Shown here piece after piece: positions 48,920 to 57,453 of a stretch of DNA of 64,000 nt. This DNA is from Thermocatellispora tengchongensis. Its GTDB lineage: Bacteria > Actinomycetota > Actinomycetes > Streptosporangiales > Streptosporangiaceae. The number at the start of each line of letters is the position of its first letter. Positions within the stretch are counted from its first letter, which is position 1. The DNA lies in NCBI RefSeq assembly GCF_014202315.1, contig NZ_JACHGN010000036.1:23037-87036 (forward strand). The letters are read 5' to 3'. The notes below the pieces were generated by a model, which saw only the letters and a list, made by a program, of their open reading frames with translations, was not told the origin of the DNA and made no database searches. The translations under genes and the position numbers were made by a program.

Positions 48920-51013
48920 ATGAGAGTTGCCCGGGAGGAACAACCGTGCGGGCTGGGGCTGGAGGTGTTCGACCCGGCTCCGGTCATCGTGTCCGTCACC
49001 CGTGGACCCGACCACAAGCTCGTCTACACCAACGCCGTCCATGACGCGATCTTCGGCAGGCGGCCCCTGGGCGAGCCGCTGCTGCGGGCGTTCCACGAGC
49101 TGTCCTCGTACCCGAACTTCTCCTGGACGTACGACAAGGTGTACGCCACCCGCAAACCGGTGCGGATCACCGAGGCGCCCCTCGTGGGCGTCTTCCCGTC
49201 TCTGCCCGACAAGAGGATCTTCACCTTCAGCCTGTCGCCCGTCGACTTCGGCCCCGACCCGGAGCACGACCGCGGCGTGCTGACCGTGGGGGTCGAGGTC
49301 ACCGAGCAGGTGACCGCCACGCAGCGGATCAACGAGATGTCGGAGGAACGCCGCCGGGCCCTCCAGCGCTTCGAGAGCCTGGTCCGCGTCGGCGCGCAGA
49401 TCGTCTGGGTCACCGACCCGCACGGCGGGATCATCGAGGCCAGCGACAGCTGGGAGAAGGTGACCGGGCAGACCTGGGAGGAGTTCCGCGGCGACGGCTG
49501 GCTGGAGGCCGTGCATCCCGACGACCGCGAGGAGGCCATGGCCTCGTGGAAGCGCGCGGTCGCGGGCCCGGCCTCGCTGTGGGAGCACACCCACCGGCTG
49601 CGCACGGCCGACGGCACGTACCGGCACTTCCGGGTGCGGGCGGTGCCGGTGCGCGAGGGCGAGGTCGTGATCGAGTGGGTCGGCACCTGCACCGACGTGG
49701 AGCGCCAGGTGCAGGAGGCCAGGCGGCAGGCCCTGCTCGACCGGGCCGCCGCGGCGACCACCGGCGTCGGCCGCCTTGAGGACATGCTGGCCGCGCTGTG
49801 TCACGTGATCGTGCCCGAGCTCGCCGACGCCTGCGCCGTCTACCTGCTGCCCGACCTGCCCGAGGCGCCCGAGCTCGACGAGGAGACCCCGTACGTCGTG
49901 GACCGCGTCGCCGCGGCCACCCGGGAGGGGATGCCGGTGCTGGCGGCGCACCGCCAGGTGCGCTTCGCCCCGCACAGCGTCTTCGCCCAGGCCATCCGCC
50001 GCCGCCGTCCGGTGCACCACACCTTTCCCCCGGGGGAGCCCACCCTCGGCATGGTCTCGGGGAGCACCGAGAGGTGGATGATCGAGTCCAGGGTGAACAG
50101 CGTGGTGCTGCTGCCGCTGATCGTCGATGGCACCGTCGCCGCGGTGCTGTCCGCGCTGGTGACCGGCGACCGCGCGCCGATCAGCGCGTCCGACGTGGCG
50201 CTGATGGCGCGGATGCTGGAGCACGCGGACGTCCCGCTGGCGCACGCGATCGAGTTCCGCCGCACGCAGCGGGTGGCGCTGGCCCTGCAGCGCAGCCTGC
50301 TGGCCGAGGCGCCCGCGGTGCCCGGCCTGCGGATCGCGGCCCGCTACCGGCCCAGCCCGGCGGCGGCCGAGGTCGGCGGCGACTGGTACGACTCGTTCGT
50401 GCTGCGCGACGGCGCACCCGTGCTCACCATCGGCGACGTGGTGGGCCACGACCTGCCCGCCGCGGTCACCATGAGCCAGTTGCGCAACATGCTGCGCGGG
50501 CTCGCGGTGGACCGCCAGGAGCCGCCGGGCGACATCCTGCGCCGCCTGAACATCGCCATGGAGGCCCTGTGCGTGGAGGACACCGCGACGTGCATCCTGG
50601 CCCGGATCGAGGGGCGCGAGGACCGGGGCTGGCAGTTCCACTACTCGGTGGCGGGCCACCCGCCGCCGCTGCTGGTCACCTCCGAGGGCGGGGCCCGCTT
50701 CCTGGACGGCGCGCGCAACCTGCTGCTCGGCGTGCTCGCCGACGTGCCGCGGACGAGCGCGATCGAGCCGCTGCCCCCCGACAGCACCGTGCTGCTCTAC
50801 ACCGACGGCCTGGTCGAACTGCCCGGCGAGCACCTGGACGAGGGCCTGGAGCGGCTGCGCCGGCTGGCGGGGGAGCTGGCCCGCGAGCCGCTGGACACCT
50901 TCTGCGACGAACTGCTCGCCCAGCTCGCCAGCAACGGCAAGGACGACATCGCCATGATCGCGCTGCGGGTCGGCGATTCGGGGGAGCCCACCCTGGACTC
51001 GGCGCTGGAGTAG
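48920..51013 (+). CDS. PAS-PAS-GAF-SpoIIE (PP2C) phosphatase
   Basis: A ~697-residue soluble sensor phosphatase. Two PAS domains lie at ~18-135 (LEVFDPAPVIVSVTRGPDHKLVYTNAVHDAIFG) and ~150-270 (QIVWVTDPHGGIIEASDSWEKVTGQTWEEFRGDGWLEAVHPDD). A GAF domain spans ~285-440. A SpoIIE/RsbU-type PP2C domain completes it (GGDWYDSFVLRDGAPVLTIGDVVGHDLPAA, LLYTDGLVELPGE, KDDIAMIALRV). Such proteins dephosphorylate anti-anti-sigma factors in partner-switching stress control. No anti-sigma gene is adjacent. A GTG at 48869 would add 17 residues. Confidence 0.87.
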   Translation: MRVAREEQPCGLGLEVFDPAPVIVSVTRGPDHKLVYTNAVHDAIFGRRPLGEPLLRAFHELSSYPNFSWTYDKVYATRKPVRITEAPLVGVFPSLPDKRIFTFSLSPVDFGPDPEHDRGVLTVGVEVTEQVTATQRINEMSEERRRALQRFESLVRVGAQIVWVTDPHGGIIEASDSWEKVTGQTWEEFRGDGWLEAVHPDDREEAMASWKRAVAGPASLWEHTHRLRTADGTYRHFRVRAVPVREGEVVIEWVGTCTDVERQVQEARRQALLDRAAAATTGVGRLEDMLAALCHVIVPELADACAVYLLPDLPEAPELDEETPYVVDRVAAATREGMPVLAAHRQVRFAPHSVFAQAIRRRRPVHHTFPPGEPTLGMVSGSTERWMIESRVNSVVLLPLIVDGTVAAVLSALVTGDRAPISASDVALMARMLEHADVPLAHAIEFRRTQRVALALQRSLLAEAPAVPGLRIAARYRPSPAAAEVGGDWYDSFVLRDGAPVLTIGDVVGHDLPAAVTMSQLRNMLRGLAVDRQEPPGDILRRLNIAMEALCVEDTATCILARIEGREDRGWQFHYSVAGHPPPLLVTSEGGARFLDGARNLLLGVLADVPRTSAIEPLPPDSTVLLYTDGLVELPGEHLDEGLERLRRLAGELAREPLDTFCDELLAQLASNGKDDIAMIALRVGDSGEPTLDSALE

Positions 51014-51133
51014 CCCCTGGAGCAGGCGCTGGAGCAGGCACTGCGATAGGTCCCCCGGGCGGTCGGCTGGGCGTCGTCGGCCGGGCACCTCGGCGTCACG
51101 CCGCCGACGCGTACCGCTCCTAGGGTCCCGCGC

Positions 51134-52246
51134 ATGAGCGTGATCCGCAGAATCCTGGCCGCCGCGCTGGCCGTCGCCGCGGGCGGTACGGTCGCTGTCG
51201 TGCTGCTGCAACCCGACAACGCCACCGCCGACGGCCGCCGCGACGACCCGATCGTGATCGCCCACCGGGGCGCGAGCGCGTACCGGCCCGAGCACACGCT
51301 GCTCGCCTACGAGGCGGCCATCGCGATGGGCGCCGACTACATCGAGCCCGACCTGGTCTCCACCAAGGACGGCGTCCTCGTGGCGCGTCACGAGAACGAG
51401 ATCTCCGGCACCACCGACGTGGAGAAGCACCCCGAGTTCGCCTCCCGGCGCACCACCAAGACGATCGACGGCGTGGCCGTGACCGGGTGGTTCACCGAGG
51501 ACTTCACGCTGGCCGAGCTGCGTACGCTGCGGGCCGAGGAGCGGGTGCCCGACCTGCGCCCGCGCAACACCGCGTTCGACGGGCAGGTCCAGATCCCGAC
51601 CTTCGACGAGGTCATCGAACTGGCCCAGCGGCACGGCGTGGGCATCTACCCCGAGACCAAGCACCCCACCTACTTCGACTCCATCGGGCTGTCGATGGAG
51701 GAGCCGCTGCTCGACCGCCTGGCCGCGCACGGCTGGCGGAGCGGGCGCGACCCGGTGTTCATCCAGTCCTTCGAGACGGCCAACCTGCGCGACCTGCGCC
51801 GCAAGACCAAGCTGCGGCTCGTCCAGCTCATCAACGGGAGCGGCGCGCCGTACGACCGGGTGGCCGCGGGCGACCCGCTGACCTACGACCAGATGGTCAC
51901 CCCGGCCGGGCTGAAGGACATCGCGTCGTACGCCGACGGCATCGGCGCGGCCACCTCCCGCCTGGTGCCGGTCGGTCCCGACGGCCGCCTGCTCGCGCCC
52001 ACCACCCTGGTCGGCGACGCGCACCGGCGGGGCCTGCTGGTGCACACCTGGACCGTGCGCGGCGAGAACTCCCAGCTCCCGGTGGACTTCCGGCGCGGCG
52101 ACCCGGCCAGCCCCGTGTACGCGCAGGCGTACGGCGACGTGATGGGCTGGCTCGGCAAGCTGTACGACCTCGGCATCGACGGCGTCTTCTCCGACGACCC
52201 GGGCATGGCCCGCGCCGTCCTCGCCGGCCGCGGGCCGCTGCGCTAG
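51134..52246 (+). CDS. glpQ: Glycerophosphodiester phosphodiesterase
   Basis: A 370-residue exported GDPD. A short signal/anchor (ILAAALAVAAGGTVAVVLL) leads. The enzyme core has IAHRGASAYRPEHTLLAYEAAIAMGADYIEPDLVSTKDGVLVARHENEI, containing the H-R-G, E-x-D and H-E motifs, and IYPETKHP further on. It cuts glycerophosphodiesters to glycerol-3-phosphate and an alcohol. It is a single gene, followed by a strong terminator. Confidence 0.92.
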   Translation: MSVIRRILAAALAVAAGGTVAVVLLQPDNATADGRRDDPIVIAHRGASAYRPEHTLLAYEAAIAMGADYIEPDLVSTKDGVLVARHENEISGTTDVEKHPEFASRRTTKTIDGVAVTGWFTEDFTLAELRTLRAEERVPDLRPRNTAFDGQVQIPTFDEVIELAQRHGVGIYPETKHPTYFDSIGLSMEEPLLDRLAAHGWRSGRDPVFIQSFETANLRDLRRKTKLRLVQLINGSGAPYDRVAAGDPLTYDQMVTPAGLKDIASYADGIGAATSRLVPVGPDGRLLAPTTLVGDAHRRGLLVHTWTVRGENSQLPVDFRRGDPASPVYAQAYGDVMGWLGKLYDLGIDGVFSDDPGMARAVLAGRGPLR

Positions 52247-52267
52247 CGGGGGTCCGTACACCAGAAG

Positions 52268-52302
52268 ATGGGCCGGCGCGCCGCCACGGCGCGCCGGCCC
52301 AT
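52268..52302. terminator. Bidirectional terminator between glpQ and the EF-Tu gene
   Basis: A perfect 15-bp stem (ATGGGCCGGCGCGCC and its complement) closes on a 5-base loop between the two convergent genes. Confidence 0.8.
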
Positions 52303-52307
52303 CTCTG

Positions 52308-52339
52308 CTACTCCAGGACGGCCTCTACTCCAGGACGGC
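52308..52339. repeat. Tandem copy of the EF-Tu gene end
   Basis: CTACTCCAGGACGGC occurs at 52308-52322 and 52325-52339. On the minus strand it is the last codons and the stop of the EF-Tu gene (GCCGTCCTGGAGTAG), repeated once more after a 2-base gap. Confidence 0.75.
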
Positions 52340-53497
52340 GGTCACCGTGCCGGCGCCCACCGTCAGGCCGCCCTCGCGCACGGCGAAGGTGAGCCCGGTC
52401 TCGACCGCGACCGGCCGGCCCAGCTCCACCGTGGCCTCGACGGTCTCGCCCGGCAGGGCGAGCGCGGCGTCGCCGAGGTCCACCCGGCCCGGCACGTCGG
52501 TCGTGCGCAGGTAGAACTGGGGCCGGTAGCCGGTCGTCACGGCCGTGCTCCGGCCGCCCTCGGCCGCGGTGAGCAGGTAGATCCGGGCGGCGATGCGCCG
52601 GTGCGCGCTCGCGGTGCCCGGGGCGGCGAGCACCTGGCCGCGCCGCACCTGCTCCCGGCGCACGCCGCGCAGCAGCAGCGCCGCGTTGTCGCCAGCCTCG
52701 CCCCGCTCCATCGTCTTGCCGAAGGTCTCGACGCCGGTGACGACGGCGGTGAAGCCCTCGCCGTGCCCGACGACCTCGACCGTCTCGCCGACCCGGATCG
52801 TGCCGCGCTCGATGGCCCCGGTGACGACCGTGCCGCGCCCGGTGACGGTGAGCACGTTCTCCACCGGCATCAGGAACGGCGCGTCCAGGTAGCGCTCCGG
52901 GACGGGGATGTTGTCGTCCACGGCCTGGAGCAGCGCCTCGATCGAGGCGACCCACTCCGGGTCGCCCTCCAGCGCGCGCAGCCCGGAGACCCGGACCATG
53001 GCGACGTCCTGGTACCCGTGCTCGGCCAGCAGCTCGCGCAGCTCCAGCTCCACCAGGTCGGTCAGCTCGGGGTCGGCCCCGTCGGCCTTGTTCAGCGCGA
53101 CGACGACGTGCTCCACGCCGACCCGGCGCGCGAGCAGCACGTGCTCGCGCGTCTGCGGCATGATCCCGTCCTGCGCGGAGACCACCAGGATCGCCCCGTC
53201 GAGCTGCGCCGCCCCCGTGATCATGTTCTTCACGTAGTCGGCGTGGCCCGGCATGTCCACGTGGGCGTAGTGCCGCCCGGCCGTCTCGTACTCGACGTGC
53301 GCGATGTTGATGGTGATGCCCCGCGCGGCCTCCTCCGGCGCCCGGTCGATCCGCGCGAACGGCACGTACTTCGCGCCGCCGCGCTCGCTGAGCACCTTGG
53401 TGATGGCCGCGGTCAGCGTGGTCTTGCCGTGGTCGACGTGCCCCATCGTGCCGATGTTGAGGTGCGGCTTGGACCGCACGTAGGCCTGCTTGCCCAT
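52325..53497 (-). CDS. Stand-alone EF-Tu paralogue
   Basis: A 390-residue elongation factor Tu. The G1 motif is [10 protein letters not shown], the effector motif RGITINIAH, the G3 DMPGHADY (Met replaces the usual Cys), and the G4 NKAD; domains 2 and 3 follow. It delivers aminoacyl-tRNA to the ribosome. No rpsL, rpsG or fusA gene is near, so this is not the str-operon copy. It matches the idea of the extra tuf3-type copies of streptomycetes, some of which tolerate kirromycin-type drugs. The ATG at 53497 follows GGAAGGA. Confidence 0.9.
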   Translation of the reverse strand: MGKQAYVRSKPHLNIGTMGHVDHGKTTLTAAITKVLSERGGAKYVPFARIDRAPEEAARGITINIAHVEYETAGRHYAHVDMPGHADYVKNMITGAAQLDGAILVVSAQDGIMPQTREHVLLARRVGVEHVVVALNKADGADPELTDLVELELRELLAEHGYQDVAMVRVSGLRALEGDPEWVASIEALLQAVDDNIPVPERYLDAPFLMPVENVLTVTGRGTVVTGAIERGTIRVGETVEVVGHGEGFTAVVTGVETFGKTMERGEAGDNAALLLRGVRREQVRRGQVLAAPGTASAHRRIAARIYLLTAAEGGRSTAVTTGYRPQFYLRTTDVPGRVDLGDAALALPGETVEATVELGRPVAVETGLTFAVREGGLTVGAGTVTAVLE

Positions 53498-53547
53498 GTT
53501 CCTTCCCTGATCGATGCCCTCTGCTCGGCGACCCCGCGCGAACCGGC

Positions 53548-53590
53548 GACCCTTTCCCGCGGGGTCACCAGGGACGACCGGGAAAGGGTC
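53548..53590. promoter_or_regulatory. Stem-loop in the leader region of the EF-Tu gene
   Basis: A perfect 11-bp stem GACCCTTTCCC / GGGAAAGGGTC encloses 21 bases that carry a further GGTC/GACC pair. It lies about 50-90 bases upstream of the EF-Tu start on the minus strand and may act as an operator or an attenuator. Confidence 0.5.
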
Positions 53591-53737
53591 AGCGCTCCGC
53601 GCCGTCGAGCGGCGCTGCCGCGGGCATCGGGGCACGCCGGACGGCGCCCGCGGTGGCGGGCGCGGCGATCAGGGCGTGCCGGAACATGGCCATCATGGTG
53701 GGGCAGACGCTCCCGTCCCCGCAACGGGTTTTCCGGT

Positions 53738-53768
53738 TTGACCTCAACCGCGGTTGAGGTTGCAGGCT
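53738..53768 (+). promoter_or_regulatory. SoxR box in a MerR-type promoter
   Basis: ACCTCAACCGCGGTTGAGGT (53741-53760) is a perfect palindrome and fits the SoxR consensus CCTCAA-n6-TTGAGG. TTGACC and CAGGCT lie on either side with a 19-bp spacer, the long spacing that MerR-family activators need. SoxR senses redox-active compounds through an iron-sulfur cluster; its gene is not in the window. Confidence 0.75.
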
Positions 53769-53793
53769 GGAGTCCGGCGAAAGGGGAAAGACG

Positions 53794-54702
53794 ATGAGGG
53801 CAGCGGCGTTCACCGAGTTCGGGCCGCCGGAGGTGCTGCGGGTGATGGAGGTCGAGACGCCGCGTGCGGGCGCCGGCCAGGTGCGCGTGCGGGTCAAGGC
53901 CGCGGGCGTGCAGCCCTACGACACCGCGATCAGGTCGGGCTGGGACTTCCCGGGCCTGCCGCCGTTCCCGCGCATCCCGGGCAACGAGTTCGCCGGGATC
54001 GTGGACGAGGTGGGCGAGGGCGTGACCGGGGTCGCGCCGGGGGACGAGGTGCTCGGCTTCACCCGGCTCGGCTGCTACGCCGAGTACGTCGTGGTGCCCG
54101 AGGACCAGGTCACCCCCAAGCCGGAGGGCGTGCCGTGGGAGGTCGCGGGCGGGCTGACCGCGGGCGTGCAGACCGCCCACCTGGCGCTGGACGGGATGCG
54201 CGTCGGCGAGGGCGACACCGTGCTGATCCAGGGCGCGGCCGGATCGGTGGGCGGCATGGCGGTGCAGATCGCGCGCAGGCGGGGCGCCAGGGTGATCGGG
54301 GTGGCCCGCGAGGACAACCACGAGTACCTGCGCTCGCTCGGCGCGACGCCGGTGGCGTACGAGGACGGGGGCGTGGTGGAGCGGGTACGCGCGCTGGCCC
54401 CCGGCGGTGTGGACGCCGCGCTCGACGGGGCGGGCGGCGCGGCCCTGGACGCCACGCTGGAACTGGTCAAGGACCGCGACCGGATCGTCACGATCGTCGA
54501 GCACGCCAAGGCCCCCGAGCTGGGCATCCGAATCGTCACCGGCGAGCGCAGCGCCGCCAGGCTCGCCGAGTACGCCCGCCTGTACGCCGCCGGCGAGCTG
54601 CGCTTCCTGCTCCGCGCGGCGTACCCGCTCGACCGCGCCGCCGACGCCCACCGCGACATGGAGCGCGGCCACGGCCGGGGCAAGATCGTGATCACGGTCT
54701 GA
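53794..54702 (+). CDS. Zinc-free MDR/quinone oxidoreductase-type protein
   Basis: A 302-residue NADP-dependent oxidoreductase of the quinone oxidoreductase branch: PRIPGNEFAGIVDEVGEGVTGVAPGDEVLGF, VLIQGAAGSVGGMAVQIARRRGARVIGVA and FLLRAAYPLDRAADAHRDMERGHGRGKIVI. No zinc-binding cysteines are seen. The promoter has a SoxR box, and quinone oxidoreductase-like genes are known SoxR targets in streptomycetes. A role in detoxifying redox-active compounds is likely. Its stop touches the convergent DUF418 gene. Confidence 0.9.
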   Translation: MRAAAFTEFGPPEVLRVMEVETPRAGAGQVRVRVKAAGVQPYDTAIRSGWDFPGLPPFPRIPGNEFAGIVDEVGEGVTGVAPGDEVLGFTRLGCYAEYVVVPEDQVTPKPEGVPWEVAGGLTAGVQTAHLALDGMRVGEGDTVLIQGAAGSVGGMAVQIARRRGARVIGVAREDNHEYLRSLGATPVAYEDGGVVERVRALAPGGVDAALDGAGGAALDATLELVKDRDRIVTIVEHAKAPELGIRIVTGERSAARLAEYARLYAAGELRFLLRAAYPLDRAADAHRDMERGHGRGKIVITV

Positions 54703-55857
54703 TCAGCGCGGCGACGCCCCGAGCAGGGTGAAGCGCCGCAGGGCCCACTCCACCGGGCCCTGACGGTGCCGCCGCAGCCACCAGGCGCTCAGCGCCAGCA
54801 GGGTCGCGTACATCACGGCGACCACGCCCATCACCGCGATCGGCGCCAGCTCGCCCGCCAGCGCCAGGCCGTACCCGCTGAAGATCAGGCAGGCCAGCAC
54901 CGACTGGCCGATGTAGTTGGACGCCGAGGCACGTCCGGCGGGCGCCAGCGCACGGGCCACCGCGGGCGCCCGCCGGACCACCATCAGCAGCGTCACCACG
55001 TACGCGGCCGACAGCAGCGGCGAGGTGAGGTTGTTCAGCGCCATCCCCAGTAGCTGGGCCGAGCCTCCCGTCAGCGTGGACCAGGTGAAGAACACCGCGG
55101 CGGGCAGGCCCACGCCGTAGCCGAGCCACAGGACGCGCGGCGCGAGCCGGGCCCACCGCTCCGGCTCCTCCAGCAGCCGCGACTTGCCGGCCGCCAGGCC
55201 GAACAGGAACATCGCCATCGCCATCGGCCCCTGGAAGGCCCACACGAACATCGCGATCGTCGGATAGGTCTCCGCCTGGAACCGCAGGACGTCCAGCGGG
55301 CCGCCGGTGAACAGCGCCTCCGCCCGCGCCGCGGCGGCGGTGTCCAGGGGCGGGACGGCGCCGGAGCCGGGGTCGAGCAGGGTGAGCCCGGCCAGCGCCA
55401 GCCACAGGGCCGACCAGACGCCGATGATCCAGCAGCCCGCCTTGACCGCGGTACGGGGCCGGATGCGGCGCACCGCCAGCAGGATCAGGCCCAGCGCGGC
55501 GTACAGGGTGAGGATGTCGCCGACCCAGATCAGGAACCCCTGCGCCACCCCCAGGACGAACAGGCCCAGGCAGCGGCGGAGCATGCGCGGCCTGACCGCC
55601 TCGCCCCACGAGCGCATCTGCAGCGTGAAGGAGTAGCCGAACAGGAACGAGAAGATCACGTAGAACTTGGTGAGCACCAGTGTGTTGATCACCAGCGCCA
55701 CCGGGCCCGCGGTGATCGGCAGGACGCCGCCGCCCGCCGAGTACCCCGGGTCGGCGAACAGGCCGATGTTGGCGACCAGGATGCCGCCCAGCGCGAAACC
55801 GCGCACCGCGTCGATCTCGTGGACGCGCCTCGATACGGGAGCCACCGTCTGCGTCAT
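54703..55857 (-). CDS. DUF418-family membrane protein
   Basis: A 384-residue, about 10-helix protein. It opens with RVHEIDAVRGFALGGILVANIG, the D-x-x-R-G-F motif of DUF418/acyltransferase-3-like proteins, and closes with PAGRASASNYIGQSVLACLIFSGYGLALAG, the DUF418 C-terminal signature. The family is of unknown function and may be a membrane O-acyltransferase. It ends directly at the convergent oxidoreductase gene. Confidence 0.88.
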   Translation of the reverse strand: MTQTVAPVSRRVHEIDAVRGFALGGILVANIGLFADPGYSAGGGVLPITAGPVALVINTLVLTKFYVIFSFLFGYSFTLQMRSWGEAVRPRMLRRCLGLFVLGVAQGFLIWVGDILTLYAALGLILLAVRRIRPRTAVKAGCWIIGVWSALWLALAGLTLLDPGSGAVPPLDTAAAARAEALFTGGPLDVLRFQAETYPTIAMFVWAFQGPMAMAMFLFGLAAGKSRLLEEPERWARLAPRVLWLGYGVGLPAAVFFTWSTLTGGSAQLLGMALNNLTSPLLSAAYVVTLLMVVRRAPAVARALAPAGRASASNYIGQSVLACLIFSGYGLALAGELAPIAVMGVVAVMYATLLALSAWWLRRHRQGPVEWALRRFTLLGASPR

Positions 55858-56047
55858 GGCCCCGACGGTAGGGGCCGGGCGGGCGCCGGGACATCGGTCC
55901 AGGGGCGGTGGGCACTACGACCAAAGTCGCGCGACAGTACGTGACACGGCGCGTTCCTAGAGTAGTCCTTTGCCCTCGATCGGGTATCGAGCCGCAGGTC
56001 AGACGGGTAGAAGCAGACTGTATCGAGCGGCCGGAGCGGGGGGACTC

Positions 56048-57109
56048 ATGGGGCGCGACGACGCTTGGCGCATCGGGATCGCGGGGATCGGCCTGCTGGC
56101 ACTGGCCGGCTGCATGCCCTGGGACGACGATGACGCCGCGAAGCAGAAGGTGGCGCCTGGGGTGAAGGCCCAGGCGCTGGCGGCGGAGAAGGCGGCGGCA
56201 CAGCAGGCCAAGGTCGCCGCGGCGGCCAGGGTGAAGGCCAACGAGCTGGGCCAGATCCCGGTGCTGATGTACCACCGGGTGGTGGAGAAGGTGGAGGCGC
56301 CGGACGACCTGACCTACCAGCAGTTCCGCGCGGAGCTGGAACGGCTGGCCAGGGAGGGGTACGTGCCGATCACCGCCCGCGAGTACGTCACGGGCCGGAT
56401 CGACGTCCCGGCGGGCAAGCACCCGGTGGTGCTCACCTTCGACGACTCCTCGCCCGCCCAGCTCGCCCTGGACGGCGAGGGCAACGCGATGCCGAACACC
56501 GCGCTCGGCATCCTGATCGACGTCGCCAAGCGCCACCCCGGGTTCCGGCCGGTCGCCACCATGTACGTCACGCGCGACATGTTCGGCAGGCACACCCCCG
56601 AGGAGCGGGCCGAGTACCTGATGTGGCTGCAGGACAAGGGCTTCGACATCGGCAACCACACCCACAACCACATCAACCTGCGGGGCAGGCCCAAGAACGA
56701 GGTGTTCAAGGAAATCGTCGCCGGGCACAGGCTGATCATCGACGTGATCAGGACCCCGCCCGCCACCATCGCGGTGCCGTACGGCAACCAGCCCTCCACC
56801 AAGTCCTGGGCCAGGCGCGGGTCGAGCGGCGGGGTGAGCTACGACTACGGCGGCGTCATGCTGGCCGGCTACACCCCGGCCCCGAGCCCGTTCGCCAAGG
56901 ACTTCGACCCGCTGGGCATCCCGCGCATCCGCTCGTTCGAGAAGAAGGGCGACTGCGTCCGGTTCTGCTCGGTCGCGTGGCTGGACTGGCTGAAGCAGAA
57001 CCCGGACAAGCGGTACACCTCCGACGGCGATGTGACCACCGTGGCGTACCCGAAGTTCAAGTCGCCGTTCGCGGCGCGCGCGTACGCCAAGTACGCCCTG
57101 CCGTACTGA
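56048..57109 (+). CDS. Lipoprotein polysaccharide deacetylase
   Basis: A 353-residue exported protein with lipobox LALAGC at ~20 followed by a charged, Ala/Lys-rich spacer. The NodB-like domain starts with PVLMYHRVV, has TFDDSSPAQL (the Asp-Asp of motif 1) and GFDIGNHTHNHINL with the two His of motif 2. It probably removes acetyl groups from peptidoglycan or another polymer. In motif 1 the Ser after Asp-Asp is unusual but found in relatives. The ATG at 56048 follows a GGAGCGGGGGGA stretch. Confidence 0.85.
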   Translation: MGRDDAWRIGIAGIGLLALAGCMPWDDDDAAKQKVAPGVKAQALAAEKAAAQQAKVAAAARVKANELGQIPVLMYHRVVEKVEAPDDLTYQQFRAELERLAREGYVPITAREYVTGRIDVPAGKHPVVLTFDDSSPAQLALDGEGNAMPNTALGILIDVAKRHPGFRPVATMYVTRDMFGRHTPEERAEYLMWLQDKGFDIGNHTHNHINLRGRPKNEVFKEIVAGHRLIIDVIRTPPATIAVPYGNQPSTKSWARRGSSGGVSYDYGGVMLAGYTPAPSPFAKDFDPLGIPRIRSFEKKGDCVRFCSVAWLDWLKQNPDKRYTSDGDVTTVAYPKFKSPFAARAYAKYALPY

Positions 57110-57127
57110 GCCGCCAGGACGCTCCGG

Positions 57128-57436
57128 CTACTCGACGCGCTCCTCGTGGCCCGGCACCGAGCCGACGTAGGAGATCAGGTCGCGCAGGGCGGGGGTCAGC
57201 CCGCTCTCGCTCACCCGGAGCTCCTGCACCCGGCCGTCGTCCTCGACCGTCACCTTGTACGCGGGCACGTCGGCCGGGCCCGCTCCCCGCTCGGCGGGGG
57301 GCGGGGCGGTGAGGTCCACCCGGCCGACCTTGGCGCGCAGCGCCTCGGCGTCACCCGGATCGAGTGACGCCGTGTCGGCCGTGGTGGTCGTGACGAGGCC
57401 GGCGAAGCCGCCGCCGCGTACGACCGACACCTTCAT
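57128..57436 (-). CDS. Emfourin-like protealysin inhibitor
   Basis: A 102-residue cytoplasmic-type protein with the pattern MKVSVVRGGGFAGLVTTTTADTASL and SGLTPALRDLISYVGSV. Emfourin proteins are inhibitors of protealysin-type M4 proteases and their genes sit beside them. The M4 protease gene ends 17 bases upstream of this start on the same strand, which supports the call. It may act as a safety lock on that protease. Confidence 0.72.
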   Translation of the reverse strand: MKVSVVRGGGFAGLVTTTTADTASLDPGDAEALRAKVGRVDLTAPPPAERGAGPADVPAYKVTVEDDGRVQELRVSESGLTPALRDLISYVGSVPGHEERVE

Positions 57437-57453
57437 GACTTCATCCTAGGCCG

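Noticed and set aside
52325..53497. The str-operon tuf gene
   Set aside because: rpsL, rpsG and fusA are missing on both sides; neighbours are glpQ and an oxidoreductase.
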